Source: Yamagishiella unicocca
Taxonomy: Eukaryota > Chlorophyta > Chlorophyceae > Chlamydomonadales > Volvocaceae
DNA: 64,000 bases
Assembly: GCA_003116995.1 (NCBI GenBank)
Contig: BDSL01000182.1
Location: 1 to 64,000, forward strand
Reading direction: 5' to 3'
Shown: positions 9,680-22,801 of the stretch, piece by piece
Numbering within the stretch: the first letter of the stretch is position 1
How the letters are laid out: each line of letters starts with the position of its first letter
Position numbers and translations under genes: made by a program
The notes under the pieces: model-generated
What the model was told of the DNA's origin: nothing
The model's input: only the letters and a program-made list of their open reading frames with translations
The model's database searches: none

Positions 9680-11437
9680 GGTGCATATAGTATGGCGATA
9701 ACTGCCGCGATGAGATTATTGCGCTGCGTGGGTTGGCTGGCCTTTTCCGTGTTTCAATGTTGTGTACGGACGGAGCGTTGCGCCAACTGCCTGCAACTGC
9801 CCGTGGCTGCCCGTGCGCCCTGTCTGGCCCTGTCGGCCGTGCGCCCGATCCCCAACCATCGCAGCTATTGTCCAAAGGCAGCGGAGGGCTCAAGCAATTT
9901 GACGAATGCATCACGTTACACATGTGGGTAGGGTCAACTGGACCGACGTCAACTGGACCCACAAGGCGACTAACCGAGCGCCTATCTAAAGTATCTAAAC
10001 CTCCCTTGCATCGACTTGCATCCTCTTGCATGCGCCCTGTACTCAATGAAATAAATAACCGAAATGCGATGTCCAAGACCAGGTTTGCTGGCTTATATTT
10101 TGCAACAGACCTCAGTACCATGGATGGCTTTTCGCAATTACTGGATTCCGGTTTTCGCTGTGTTCCGCGCCAGGGGAAATCGTGCGCTGGGGAAAGGGAA
10201 TACGCGCTACAGGCCGCCAATAACTCATGATATGGCCAGGGAGGTAGGCTGGGGGCTGAGGATTCCGTGCCGGCTGACCGGCTCATTAATTGCTCTGCAA
10301 TGGTCAGCACTATTGACACGCCGGCGCGTGTATGAAGCTGACCGACCAGTACCGACCCAAAGTACAGGGTAAGACGGCGTTGACGACCTCGCTCCTCCAG
10401 CCAGGCGGTCCTACCTCCCTGCTGTCATCTGTGTTAAGCTCAGCGGACATGCCCCACCACCGCTGTTTCTCCGCTCGGGCGGACGCACAGGCTAGCTTGT
10501 TGCGGGCGGGGGTAGGTGACCATCAAGGCAACTTCAGCCCTCCACGGCTTATACGGTATACAAAAGCTCCTGTGGCTTTTCATGATGCGATTCCATGTGG
10601 TATCAGAACGGTTACAGCGCCGCAAACAGCTACTCGTGCGTTGGTGTACGGGCAATGTATCCGTGTTGACCTAGCTGGTTGACTACATACTTCGGTCCAG
10701 GCGTGCGCAGGGTACTGTGACGTGTGCTCCAGCTACTCCCCTTGATGTGCTGTGAATCGTGTAGCTACCGTACGCTCCGAGCCGCACGCTTGTGGAATGG
10801 CACATGCCGCCTGGCTATCGACGTTGGACAGCGGGCCTTGCGGATTGGTGGATCCACAGGAGACAGGACACGGCCCCCTCCAGTACAAAAGGGGTCTGGA
10901 AAAGATGCATTTGTGAAATTCAGGACCATGAATTGCGCCTGAAGCCGGGGAGGATGCACCCTGAGGCACGGCTGCACTAGGTTGCACGATCATCTTGATG
11001 CAGACCTACGTAGGTCGTACGCGTGATATACCTGTCACTGATACACTGATGTTTGTGCCTGTTCTTGTACCTCCCTGATCGGTGAGGTTCTGATTTTTGC
11101 CGGTGAGCTTTGTACTCTAGCTGTCTGGCGCCCTTGTTACCGTCGCAGCCTGTGCCGGTCGGTGCAAAGTACACTGTATACGTAACACGTTGGACGTAGC
11201 TGAACTTGCTACACCGGCCCAGGGAGGCCGAGTCCAGATGGCAACTGCTGCAGCACCAACGATTACCTGCGCGAAGAGGTTGCATCCACACTTGTCCATC
11301 CAAAGTAAAAGGCAACTGTCATGCGGTACCTTTCTACTACTCCTGTATTATAACTATAAGTTTACTGGACAACAAAAACCACAGCCTGGGCTTGTAGTCT
11401 AGCTTGCCTCAGACCCGAAGAGCTCGTCTTGTGTACA
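9680..11437. promoter_or_regulatory. divergent intergenic region between chlorophyllase and SOUL genes
   Basis: 1.76 kb separates the two start codons, which point away from each other, so both promoters should lie here. I see no clear TATA box or operator. Open frames in it (for example minus-strand 9558-10319) overlap each other and the chlorophyllase first exon in another frame, and show no family features. Confidence 0.5.
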
Positions 11438-13117
11438 ATGCACGCAAATCACAATTTTAATCATGCTGGCGCACGGCGGAGCTCATGCGCTGGGCGTATG
11501 CAAAGATTCGCCCCTGGCGTAAGGAGTCGCAGCACGCAGCCTTGCGCGGGAAGGTCTTTCTTAGATGGAATTTCAAAGATTCTGGGGCGGACTCAGAACA
11601 TTGAGGATGAAGGCAAGGCCGATGAGCGCTCCACGGTGGACAAGCTGCTGTCAGGCGAGGCCAGCAAGCCTGTGTTTCCTCCCTACACGGTGATCAGCAA
11701 GACAAAGGAGTATACCCTCAGGTAGGAGGTACATGCTTGGGCTACATAGGGGCTCGGTTATCCGGGTCCATCTGGCCCACGTCTTAGCTGCCCGGCCTCC
11801 ATTGCTCTTAGGCCAAACATCTTGCTGCATTCACGGAGATGACTTATGGCGTCAGCTTAGGTTCGCGATGTGAATGCTCCAACCTGCACTTCACGACCAG
11901 GGAGGCAGGTGCGGGCCACGTCCTTTCTGCACGTGTGCAAAGGACACTCGGCTGTGCCCTTCACGCATCATCTGGATCACATCACACCCGTCCATGGCAG
12001 CCTCCATCTCCCCATGCTTCAATGTACATGACTAGGGTGTACGCCTTGGTTGGCTTCATACGGACAGGCCAGCAGCTGCTCGAAGATTTATACCGACAGA
12101 CAGTGGTGCCATGTTCGTCGCATTGAAACCTGTCAAACGCTCTTTGACAGTCGGATGCAATCTCAGGCCTGGATGAAGAATAGACCCAGGTTGCTGCCTA
12201 GCGTTACCACTCTCAAGTGTGTCAAGTACGCTGCCAGCCGGTTAGTCGAGCGTGTGTCTCCCCTTGGCTCCCTCAGGTTGTACAGTGTATTTCCGGTTGT
12301 GGAAATGGAGTATCAGCGTCGCGAGGAGGGCTATGCCTCTCTGGGTAGCTACATCGACGGGCGGAACGCGCAGGGCGCCTACTTCGCATACTCGCAACCG
12401 GTCGTGATGTGCTACTACCCAGACGTGAGTTGTGAGGGACGCGGTCGTGCGGTTGTTAAGGGTTGCTGCAATGGATGCTGCCGGGCGCACCTGCAGCAAC
12501 ACCTGACTTCGGCGATGGCGACTTTGCAGGGCAGCAAGGTTATGCAAATGTATTTGGGACCCCGACGACGGGGCGCTGGAGCCTCCCCGAAGAGCGACCC
12601 AGCAGACGCAGCTTCCGCAGTCACCTCCCTCCCAGCACCTGTCGACCCAGCCATGCGCGTGGGCATCTCGGGGGGCGAGCTGGTTGCCGTCATGCAGTTC
12701 GAAGGCTTCATTACACCCGCGAATGCCGAGGCCGTGCGACAACGTCTCATTGCGAGCTTGCAGCGAGGTAGGCGGGGGGGGGGCGCGTCAACATGTTCTT
12801 TGGTGCATGGGGAAAGACATGTTTGTAAGGGCTGATGTGCTGAGGTATGTCGTCCCTTTGGGAATATGCTATTCGAGCCGTCTGTCCCACGCTCCCGCCG
12901 TGAGCTTGCGCGCCTTATGTCGTTTGTGCTCTGAAATGATGTTGGTTGTACAGGCACGTTCATCTAACAAAAGTATCCTTTCTCTGCGGATTGTCCCACA
13001 GATGGTATCCGGCTGTGCGAGGCCGACGCTTCCGGACGCTTCCGGTGTGCGCAGTATGGTGCGGTGTACCAGCTGGGAGAGCGTTTGAACGAGATGATGC
13101 TACAGGTTGAGGTATGA
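11438..13117 (+). CDS. SOUL heme-binding family protein, 4 exons, 261 aa
   Basis: Exons: 11438-11721, 12277-12424, 12530-12767, 13002-13117. Junctions are GT-AG with matching phases (2,0,1). The SOUL core reads PPYTVISKTKEYTLRLYSVF (first strand), EGYASLGSYIDGRNAQG, SQPVVMCYYPD, SKVMQMYLGPRR, LPAPVDPAMRVGISGGELVA, VMQFEGFITPANAEAVRQRL and FRCAQYGAVYQLGERLNEMM, in family order and complete. SOUL proteins bind heme or other tetrapyrroles; in algae some are plastid or eyespot proteins. The first about 40 residues are rich in Arg, Ser and Ala and could be a plastid transit peptide. The start is the first ATG in frame. An alternative acceptor at 12497 would add 11 residues to exon 3 in frame. Next to it, in divergent orientation, is the chlorophyllase gene. 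Confidence 0.9.
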
Positions 13118-14139
13118 ACTGATTGACGTGGGGAAGGAGCTGCCAGAGAGGACGTCAGCTGCTGTGTCCGCGCGCGGGGAAGGCGCCCGCACGGCAGCAA
13201 GCAACGCTAAAGGTACCCTCTCGGAAGAAAAGCAAGATGGCTGGAATCAGGTGGCCAATGAGGCGGAATTGGCGCGCCGTGCGTGCCGATGCATCTGGCG
13301 ACATCCGTGGAGCCGTGCCACTTCGAATGATCATATGTCGGTAATAAACCAATCAATGCTGGGAATACCCTTTGCCGCCATGGCTGCTTCGCCCTGGCAA
13401 TTTTGCATACGTAGTAGCGCGGGACGGTGATCACATTAATGTGATGGGGGCCGCAGGCATGGTGGTGTGTTTTTCCAACCCTGTGTAGGTGGTGGGTGTG
13501 GCCAGTGCGGAGGGCCCCGTCCAGGGGGTGTGACTGTGCATTGGGTGCCTGCAGGGCAGTACAGTGCGTGCAGGGCACGCCAGGGTGGCGGCAAACGGTG
13601 ACGTATCAGTACGCGCGTTGGCGGTGCCACAACACTTGGACCATTAGAGCCGAGTAAGCCTCGACCTCAGCTTCTCTGGCTGTCGCATAGATGAACATGT
13701 GGTGGGTGCCGCTGCGTGAGGCAGATGACGTGCAAGGGTGCCGATGAGGACGGCCTGAAATTAACACCTCGATTGCTTCTGGCCAGAGCGGGGTTAACGG
13801 GCCTAGCTGTTATGCAAAACCGGTGGAATAGAGTGTGCTCTGGTTGGCAATCCACCGACTTCGGACCAATCCTGCCGTGTAACAGGCCCACAGTGCGAGG
13901 TGCGCTGAGGTGGGCAGCATTCACTTCGATCGTTCATCGTTGACAGTTATAGCAATTACGGCAGCAATATGACACGTCTCCGTCGTTTACTGGAGCTTTG
14001 GCTTTGGCGAGGTAGTTACAGTACCGTTGCGGGGGCCCAGGGTTTTTCCCTTGCTTCGTGTTTTCCGTGTCCACGGGTAGGCGTGCCCTGCTTGGGGTTA
14101 GTGAATTTGGGGATGAACGGCGGGCAGTTACTCTGCTTG
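13118..14139. other. intergenic, no gene seen
   Basis: 3' flank of the SOUL gene. A TGTAA at about 13878 is a possible but distant polyadenylation signal. Short open frames on both strands show no recognisable features. Confidence 0.5.
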
Positions 14140-14410
14140 TATCGTGGCCGCGCTCCACTGGTTCGTCGGTTGCTGGTCTGCTAGGTGGGTTGGTGGTCGG
14201 CTCTTGATAGGGGAGCTTATAGCGCAATTCCCCCTGGGGTGCTGGCTGCTGCTGGTTTTGCCTCTGGGCTGTTCGCTGGTGTCGTGGTGGTTTGCCTTTC
14301 TTACGGTGCATTTGGGTTTCTGTTCCCTTCGGTGTCAGGCGATGTGCCCGATGGTTCTGCCTTCTTTTCGTGTAGAACTCAACGTAACAGTTACAACGGT
14401 AACGCAGGTG
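14140..14410 (+). mobile_element. LINE 3'-UTR copy, 5'-truncated
   Basis: About 270 bp on the plus strand matches the 3' UTR of the LINE at 40226-40511 read on the minus strand: CACTGGTTCGTCGG, ATAGGGGAGC, AATTCCCCCTGGGGTGCTGG, GTGGTTTGCCTT, GTGTCAGGCGATG, CGATGGTTCTGCC and a terminal GTAACAGTTACAAC. It lacks coding sequence. Confidence 0.75.
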
Positions 14411-15699
14411 GTTGAAATGGTAGACAGGATGCACGTTTGTGATCGTTGACCACGGTTGACCGGAGCTAACAAAGTTGCACTAGTGTCCGAACACAGCAAC
14501 ATCACTGCTCATAATGCTGTAACCGTTACAACAGCCAGGGACGCCCGCGACGGAGGGAGCAGAGTATCGCCGATTGGGGCCAGCGAAGCTTGGGAGCATG
14601 CAGGGCCCGCGGGCCCTGACGTACCTGCTCACGACCAGCCGCTGTACCAAGCCGCTATGCAATCCATATGATGGAGACTGGGGGAAACTGTGCGCGTGCT
14701 TTTCCGCCCTCTCAACCGCGCGGAGGTAAATTCCCCCTGTCAGGTACTTGGGTGGGTACGAAGGCGGAGGCACACGTTATTGCAGCAGCAGCAGCAGCAT
14801 GCATGCTTATTCAGTTGTGTGTGTTGGGATGTCGCCGCCGGCAGGGGCTGTCTTAGCGCCAGTACCACTGGCGGCGCAGACCTCCATCGACCCCTCCCCT
14901 CCATGTGCAATGCTGGCTCGCTGCGAAACACACAGATAATGGGATGTAGCCGAAGGAACGACACAATGAGACGTGCCAGTCCGTTGCTGTGGCGTACAGC
15001 GTACTCCGGCGCGTCATCGTGAACGGGCCCGAAAAGTCAGTCCGTAATCATCGAGCGGTAGGACACTCAACAGAGGTGTCCTGGTCGAAGGGTTCCTGGA
15101 CAACAAATTCCGTGGTGCGCAGTCATATGCGCCGCTTGCATCGCGAGCATCCGAGTGCAGCCGGGGGCAAACCCTCCCAAAACGCCCTCGTCAAAATTTG
15201 CCAATCATCAATCATCGACTCTGCTTGTACGGGAGCCAAACGGATAGGCCCCAAAAAGAGAGTCGTCATTATCTATCGCAGAATATTATCAAGATTCCCT
15301 CACCAACTAGTAGTACCCTCAATACCATGTTGGTATACCCAAATTCGTTTCACCACTCAGAAAGAACCAGCCGCGCCGCCTTCTGTACACTTGGTGGGGT
15401 AATGCAAACCCACCTAAAACAAGCGGCGTCGCGTCTGGTATGCTGTCATGGCAAAGGCGCTGACTCAACACACGTGCTGACAAACGTGCTCGCCCGAAAC
15501 TTGCCATTTGCCCTTCGCCCGGAAATCCCAACGGGCGGAAGTTATTGCCTGTCAGGACACAGTCAATAAATCCCCCAACAATCTGACACTAAAAGACAAC
15601 GCGACAATGCTGTGCGTTGCGTGCATGACCCTAATCTTCCCTCCTCCTAAGGCAAAAAGCTCGATCGCTAGGGTTAGCGATCTCGTACGCGGGCGAGTG
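14411..15699. other. intergenic, no gene seen
   Basis: Contains a short CAG run near 14780-14800 and a stray GTAACCGTTACAAC at about 14519. Reading frames are short and unremarkable. The right end abuts the stop codon of the membrane-protein gene. Confidence 0.45.
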
Positions 15700-18600
15700 C
15701 TAGTTCACCTCGACTTGCAGACTCCAGTTGCCACGCCGGCCTGAAGACCCGCGAGCCAGCTGCCCCTCGCAATCTTTGTCCTTGCTCAGATCGCACCGGC
15801 CGCCGGGCACCGCGCAGCTGCTGGGTCGCAACCCGCACCAGCGGAACACGCAACAAGTGACGCCGCAGCCAACGTGCTGGACGCAGCCGCCGACGGCGTC
15901 CGCGCCAGCGAGCAGCCAGGGCTCCTGCAGCCAGACCAGCGGCCACAGCGATGCGCAGCGCAACGCCTCTGCCGCCACATACGCCGCCGTGTTGCGCTCA
16001 TCGCCAAGCGCCCAACTGAGCGCCGACACGGCAGCCACCACCAGCGGCGGCCCGCAAGCCCAGGCCAGGCATTCCAGCCTGTTGGTGGCGGTGGAGCATA
16101 TCCGCAGCTGTCAGCCAATGAGGGCGTCAGGTGATGGGAGTTGCCTTCAGTGGCGGCAGAAGGCGATGAGAGTTCCGTTCGCCTAGACGTGCTGTCACCG
16201 CCCTTCAAGGCACGTCCGCGGCAGGTGCCCGCAACCGCCTGGCCGCCTGGCCCGGGGAGAGGCTGTGGACGGTGGGTTGGGCCCTTGCCAAGCGTTCCGC
16301 GCGATCGCCGGACAATCCCCAAGACAATGCTAATGCTCAATACGGCCCTTCGCACGCTTGCCGTGCCGCCGCGGCCCCCATAGCGCAACGCGTCGGCCCG
16401 TCAATCCTCCCCAGTCGCCCCGCCACAAACTACAACTGTGCGGCTCGAAACGCCCCTTGGTGCTTCCTCCTCCAGCCTCTGCCAGACAGGCACTGCTCAC
16501 CTCCGGCTTTCGGCGCGGTCCAGGCGCCACCGCCGCCTCAGCTCGCCGTTGGCTGCGCACCACGCCAGGCAGCCCGCCGACACGACGAGCGCCGCCAGCG
16601 TGCCCGCCAGCAACCCCAACACCGACATTGCGCCTGGGGCAGTCTCCATGAGGCCGAGGAAGACATCGGAAGGCTCGTCGCCCAGTAGCGCCAGCGGCGG
16701 CGCCATCAGCGCCACCCACAGCATGCAGGCGAGCAAGCTAAGGGACGCAAGCAACAGACTCCACGGCTTGGCAGCTGCACGACCGTAGCTACGGAAGCAC
16801 GCGAGCCCTTCGGCGAGGTAGCACCAGCTGCCGACACCGCCGGGACACCGGCGGCTGGGCCGGGCCTTGCTATTGGCGGTAGGGGGCGTCACGACGCATG
16901 GCGACGGCGGCGGGTGCTGCGGGTGGGAGTCGTAAGGCTGCTGGTGGTGCTGGTGCCCGAGGTGCAGGCCGGAAGCAGGCAACGGCCGGCGCGCGAGTTG
17001 GGCAGCTCCGGTGGACGACGCCGGGCTCGCCACGCTGGCGTAGCTCGCTCCGGCCTGGCTGCCATGTGGCTCACCGCCGCCGCCGCCGCTGCTGCTGGAC
17101 AGACTGTGGCCGCTGGAGCAAGGCGACAGCACGGCGTTGATGCTGCAGCTGCTGCTGCAGCCGCCTGCTGACAAGGGCGCAGCAGCAGCAGCTGGCGTGC
17201 AGCCTCCGTCCGCTCCCGCCGCGCAGCCGCCTGCAGCCACCGCACCCGGCTCGTCGGCGTCAGCAGCGGTCCCGCAGCCCCGCCCTGGGTCCCGCACGCT
17301 CGGGGGAAACACACACCCGCCGGCGACGCCACCCGACGCGGCCAGCGCGAGCCTGCCCGGCGACTGGCCTGAGGCCTGCAGGCCCGCTGCCAACCCAGCC
17401 GCCCCCTGGAGCTGCAGCTTCTGTCTCCTCACGCCGTCCACGTGCAGCCTCGCCATGCCAAACAGCACCGTGAGCACCTGCAGCAGCTGCCAAGTGAAGG
17501 CTCCGGCGGGCCAGCCCACCAGCAGCCCGACTGCCACCGCCAGGAGCAGCTTGGCGGCGTTGACGTCCAGCAGGAAGAGGCCCAGGGACCGGCTGGCGGA
17601 GGGGCGCAGCAGCAGCGCGCTGTGCAGCATGCGCCGCGGGTTGAGCAGTGAGGGCAGCGGCAGCGGCGCCGCCATGGCTGTTGCGAGCAGGCCCACAGCG
17701 GCCCAGGACGTCGCAGCTGTGTCGTACGTGCGCTCCTGCGGCCCCACGATGGCGCTGAGGGGTTGCGGAGGGGCGGGCCGCGGGCGGGTCGGTGGGTGGA
17801 GCGATGGCGGTGAAGGGTTGCGGAGGGGGGGTTACTGAAGGAATGGTCTCATGATGCGTGCAGACCAGTACTCGCCGATAAACGGCAGCAGCAGCACAAA
17901 CTGTTCTAGCTGTTCCGCCTGCCATTGTCAGCCGCGGCCGTCCGACACGTGCTGCGCCGAGCTGCCTGCCCTCCTACCCAAGCTCTGGTGGCTGCATTCG
18001 AGAGCGGCGCCGTGTCTTCCGCTAAGAAGAGCGCAGCCTCAGACGACATGAGTGCGCAACAACCCTCGGTCCCACAGCATTGCCTACAGCAAACAGCCGG
18101 AGACCTTCCAAACCAGACGGCAGCGACGCTCGTGCACGCCGTGGCCTGCCGCCAAGAGGTCAGGCAGCTCACCAGTCCAGGCAAAACAAGTGTTCGGCGC
18201 AACGTACAGCCGTGCCGGGTTGGGCGACATCAGCTGCGACGGCCTCGGCTTCCCTATGGCTGTATTCCACGTCTCCACCGGGCTTTGTCATGCCGTACCA
18301 TGCCGTACATACCTTGATTGCTGGCCCTCGGGCGTCAGAGGAGCTCGTTCCGGCAGCGTCTCCCACACCGCGATCAGCGCCACCGCGGCGGCGCCTTGCA
18401 CCACGCACACCCCAGCCAGCAGCGCGCGCTGCCCCGCCAGCACCCCCGCCAGCGTGCGATGATGTCGATGCCCCGCCGGAAGGTGCCCCGGGTGGGCGAC
18501 TCCGAGGGTGGGCCCGCAGCAAGATTGCATCGGCTGCAGTCCGCCGGCGCCGAACTCCAACCCGGGTTTCGACCCGCCGCAAGCGAGCGCATCAGGCCTC

Positions 18601-20804
18601 GCCGCGCAGTCGTACAACGGCTGCAACGCGTCCAGTGTCGGGAGGTCAAGGTGGCTCTTCTGCGTCGACATCAAAACGGACATCGAATGAAGAGCCGCGG
18701 GTCCACTCCCCGCAGGCATGATCACGCCAGCGGCTGCTGGCAGCGTGTAGCTAGCGGCGCCTGCCTGCAGCACCCAAAGCACGAGCACCACCGCGAGGGA
18801 AACCTGCACGGCGGACGGCACCGGGCCAGACCGAGTTGATCCGGTAGGTCAGGTACCGACCCACGGGTCGAAAAAGCGTCAGGGGGTCATCGCCGCGACA
18901 GCGGCAGCTGCTTGCACTACAAGACACCGGTACCTCGGACCGCATCGCGCCAAGCGGCGGTGGCGGCTGGCGGGGGCTGCAGTCACAGCACGACGCTAAG
19001 GCGGCCGCTAGGGGCCCCTTCACGACCTGGGGGTGCGTGAGCGGCGTACCTGGAAGCGAACTAGCGCGCGATGTACCTCCACATCCTCCAGCGACTCGAG
19101 TTCGGGCTGACCGCCGGCGCTGTCCGCAAAGACGCCAAAGAACCTGGCCAATGAAATCGCAAGGTCCGGCAAGCGCAAGCCATCCTCCTCGTCAAATGCG
19201 GACGCCCACAGCCCTGTGCCGTATATCTCCCCTCTTGGCAGCAGCATCAGGATGCCCAGGCACGCCGCCGCCAGCTGCGCCAAGCGGAGCGTAGTCCTCC
19301 GCCCTTGGCATGACATGACAGCCCAGCAGCACTGCAGCCAGCTGAATGGGGGAGGGGGCGGCGGCATAAGGTGTTCGCGAGGTATGCCATATGAGGCACG
19401 GTGAGGGCGGGAAGAGGCCGCTGCTAGAAACAGCGTTTCTGGAAATGTCAGGAAACCAGGCCGAAACCTAGTGTTTTGTTCCGTACGGACCCCTTCAATA
19501 GGAGACGTGCAGCGAACCTGACCAGGGCAGCCCTACCGGAATCCGTCGGTGGCGCTGGCGACTACAGCAGGGAGATGCATGCCCCCCACCCCGTTGTGAC
19601 CCATCGCGGCATGCGGGTTCGGCTTCCGGGGAGCCCACCCTTTATTTCTCACGGCAGCGGTATGAATGCTCCCGTCTGGGAATGGAGTCCAATGAAACCG
19701 TCCACACACGTCGACACTGTGGCACGCCTTCCCCAGCTCCCCAGCTCTCCCCTCATCCCAGCTCCCCAGCTCTCCCCTCATCCCAGCTCCCCAGCCCCCC
19801 TCTCACCTCATGATGAAGATGGCTTGGGTGCCTGGGAGCGCCCGCTGCCAGCCGCCGTAGCCCAGAGCGTGCGCGAGTAGCGCGAAGGCTAGCGCAGACG
19901 CCGGCAGCGGCCAGCAACGCCGGAACGCGGGCACCGCACATGCGAGCCAGTGCCTAGAGACTCGTAGGGTGGGCTTGTCCTGAGGATCCTGGTTGGGGTA
20001 CTGCTGCGGAGACAGCTGGAGCTTGTCCCAGGCGAGAAGCGGCTGCAGCTGGTCATGGATGTGCACCGGCAGGCGAGCTGCACCGCCGCTGCAAGCGTGC
20101 TGTTGCGCCAAGTAGCGGCTCGGAGTCACTGATCCATGGGCTGTCGCGGGGTTGGCTGCGGACGTGCCGCCTGGACCGCGCGCTGCGAAGGGGGCGCAGG
20201 AGGCGGCAAGCACGCTGCCAGGGGCTGGCGGCAGGGCCAGCCCTTGCGGCTCGCCGCTCCACGAGTGCCGCGCGCTCACGTTTTGGGAGCAGGCATCTGT
20301 TGCGCTACGCTGCGACGGCTGCGATGGATGCTGCTGCTGCGCCGGTCGAGGGGAAAAGCCAGCACTCGTGGCACCGCAGCCGATAATACCAGCGCTGAGA
20401 GTCGGTGCAGGCACGAATGCCGCTTGCCCTCCTTCCGGCACCACAGCCGATGCTGTTTGTGCCTGATACCCAACGGCACCGCGACGTGCCAGCGTTGCTG
20501 TGGAGGAACCAAATTGCCGACTAGTGGAGGCCGCGGGGCGTAAGCACTGCGGTGTGTCGTCGCTGCTGCCATATCCGCTACCGCCGCTTGCAATCGAAGC
20601 ACCACCGGCCACACCGCAGCTTAAGGGAGATTGAGAGGAGCTCCAGGGTATACGCGCAGCGCTGCCGGCGCCGCTGCCAGGGCCGAGGGTACCAACAGGC
20701 TGAGGATTGGTCCCTTCACACTCGTGGTCGGCTGGTATTCCAGGTGGTTGTCGGGACATCCGCCAGGTAAACGCGTCAGCCCCAAGTCTTCCCTCGCCCC
20801 GCAT
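15700..20804 (-). CDS. multi-pass membrane protein of unknown function, 7 exons, about 1184 aa
   Basis: Exon model on the minus strand: 20804-19807, 19341-19050, 18803-18313, 18243-18173, 17905-17836, 17754-16501, 16078-15700. Phases agree throughout (2,0,2,1,2,2) and the total length is a multiple of three. The weakest junction is the acceptor at 18243. I do not recognise the family. The N-terminal 280 residues are Ser/Gly/Pro/Gln-rich and probably cytosolic or disordered. Hydrophobic segments follow: LPASALAFALLAHALGYGG, LAQLAAACLGILMLLP, VSLAVVLVLWVLQAGAA, QFVLLLPFIGEYWSARIM, WAAVGLLATAMAAPLPL, LLLAVAVGLLVGWPAGA, LLLASLSLLACMLWVALMA, SVLGLLAGTLAALVVSAG and LVVAAVSALSWALG. A Ser/Gly/His-rich loop lies in the 17754-16501 exon. 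The many membrane spans and the phase agreement argue for one real gene. Exon 1 may begin further upstream. Confidence 0.6.
19728..19800. repeat. tandem CCCAGCTCTCCCCTCAT repeat in an intron
   Basis: A roughly 27-bp unit (CCCCAGCTCTCCCCTCATCC plus AGCT) is repeated twice plus a partial copy inside the first intron of the membrane-protein gene. Confidence 0.7.
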
Positions 20805-22801
20805 CGGGTGGTCGCCTCAAAGTCAGATGTAGGCCACCGTAGGCCACCAACCACAGCCGCGACAATACCTTGCGTGATCCTATAGGAATCTAGCCCTCCG
20901 TTATGTGGAGGTACATTACACACGCACTTGCCACAAGGAAGCGGTTTGGAAGCTCTTGGAAGCTCTGCGCCGGAAAAGCGCAGCCTACGTCCCTAGGAGG
21001 CACAGGCATGAAGCAGACAGCAGGAACTCTGAAAAGAAGTAATGGATGTTGGAAAAGGTTGCAGCGTGCAATGCCGTGGAGGTCTGACGTGTGTTCGCTG
21101 ACGCGAAAGGTATATGAGGCTACGTGAACAAACCAGTTGATGCCGTATAGGCAAGCCCTGGTAATATTTATTGTTTTTGGCATTCGCTGACCACACTAGT
21201 CGTCAGTGCACCATGCCATGAATTGGAGTTGGACTACAAATCAGCGTCATGCCATCCCGTACTGCACTTTTACATCGGTATAATTACTTCCTATAATATT
21301 TCATTGTGTGTATAAAGCATTCTTTTGGGCTCCCGGCATATTCAGGAACTGCCGGTAATCATACTAGTCCAGACAGCTAACACCGTTAATTTCCTTGAAC
21401 CCTAAGTCACTTTCGTGCGACGCGGGTATGTAGAAGGTATTATGTGGAGGCTGTGCAAGCCCTCCTATACGCACTTTCAGGCTGTGTTGCCTTTGTCAGC
21501 CTTCTCTCTTGCGCCACGGTCTCCCATTTCTATTGACGCCCCTACCTTCGAAACGAATCAGCAAGATGATATAGTGAGCCTATCGAACCTTCAGAACCCG
21601 ATATCTAGGCGATGGCAGCTGTCTCAGGAAGACCTGGCCCCTGCGGGCTGCGGCAGGCTTATTTCCAGGGAACCCACGTATTCATGTGCATCCTAAAGGG
21701 GATAATTTAATGCTACCTGATGACCTGCATGGGGCTGGGAATGGTAGATGAAGTCCGTTTGCTTGAAATAGGACTGGAAACCCGCCGTCTCCTTATGAAT
21801 GTCATGCGGGAACTGACCCTATGTCCTAAGGACTTAAGGACCACAACCAATTTGAGGAGGTCCTAACCTGACCTCCTTAGAAAGTGGTCAGCAGGTTCGG
21901 ACATCCTCGACGCGTCTTGCGTCTGCCACAGAGGGCCACAGTTGCGCGCTTGCGTTCCTGCGTCCAAAAACGTGCCTTATGTGTTGCATGTGGTCTACAT
22001 GAGAACGGGCTCACATGACACACGTCGACGGGGAATGCCCATCCTTGGGCCATCAACGTCCCTGAACCATCGACCATCGACCTCATGAACCATAGGCCAT
22101 CCAAGCGATATAAATCAGTTTCGACCGGCTTCCTACCCGAGGTCGGTCCGCTGTCCTTCCAAACCCGCACCTGCACCACCGCAACACAATGTTTTTTCGA
22201 TGGATCCCTCGCGTCCAGTAAACTTTAAGTCCTTCTCGCAGGCTTTGCTTTGCTTTTACCTGTAACCGACAGAAAACGACAATGTTGGGACCCTTATTAC
22301 GATCTCGTAAGTTATGCTCCTGCTAAAATGTCTCAGACAGACCTATTTGAGACATGTCACGTTGATATTCGAAGCTAGAGATTCTCAGCCAGAACGATTT
22401 GAGGTCTGTCACGTTGTATGGGCGGCGAGGAGCGTAATGGTCGCGGGCGGTGCGTAGGTCTGGTAGGTTGAGGCTCTGCGTAAACAAGCCTCCACCAAGG
22501 TGTCAACCATATCCATTCAGGCATAACTGTTGCGGCCTTATAACTTATACCATCCCTTCCGGCAACCTTCTTGGGGCGTGAGCTGTTGTACTGCGAACGC
22601 AACTGGTCCTGTAGGGCAGGATTATAAAAGCGAAGGCAGGTTGAAGCAGACATATTTTACGCTCCACTTCATCCCCAATTACGAAAGTGACAAGAATCGA
22701 AGCCACAAACGTCTGCCCGGCTTACAGCAGTAACGGTAGTATCCCGCAGCCTTGCTATTAAAACAGTCCTCACGACATCTGACAAGCATTTCACGATAAC
22801 T
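20805..22801. other. intergenic, with a small tandem repeat
   Basis: No gene supported. At about 22330-22420 two diverged 50-bp units share a CAGAC/CAGAA...TTTGAG...GTCACGTTG pattern. Part of the right half (about 22560-22620) is weakly similar to 28280-28330, the equivalent upstream flank of the second tandem gene, so some of it may be 5' flanking sequence shared by both copies. Confidence 0.4.

Noticed and set aside
9558..10319. 253-codon minus-strand open frame upstream of chlorophyllase
   Set aside because: It overlaps the chlorophyllase first exon in another frame and has no signal peptide, domain or splice logic.
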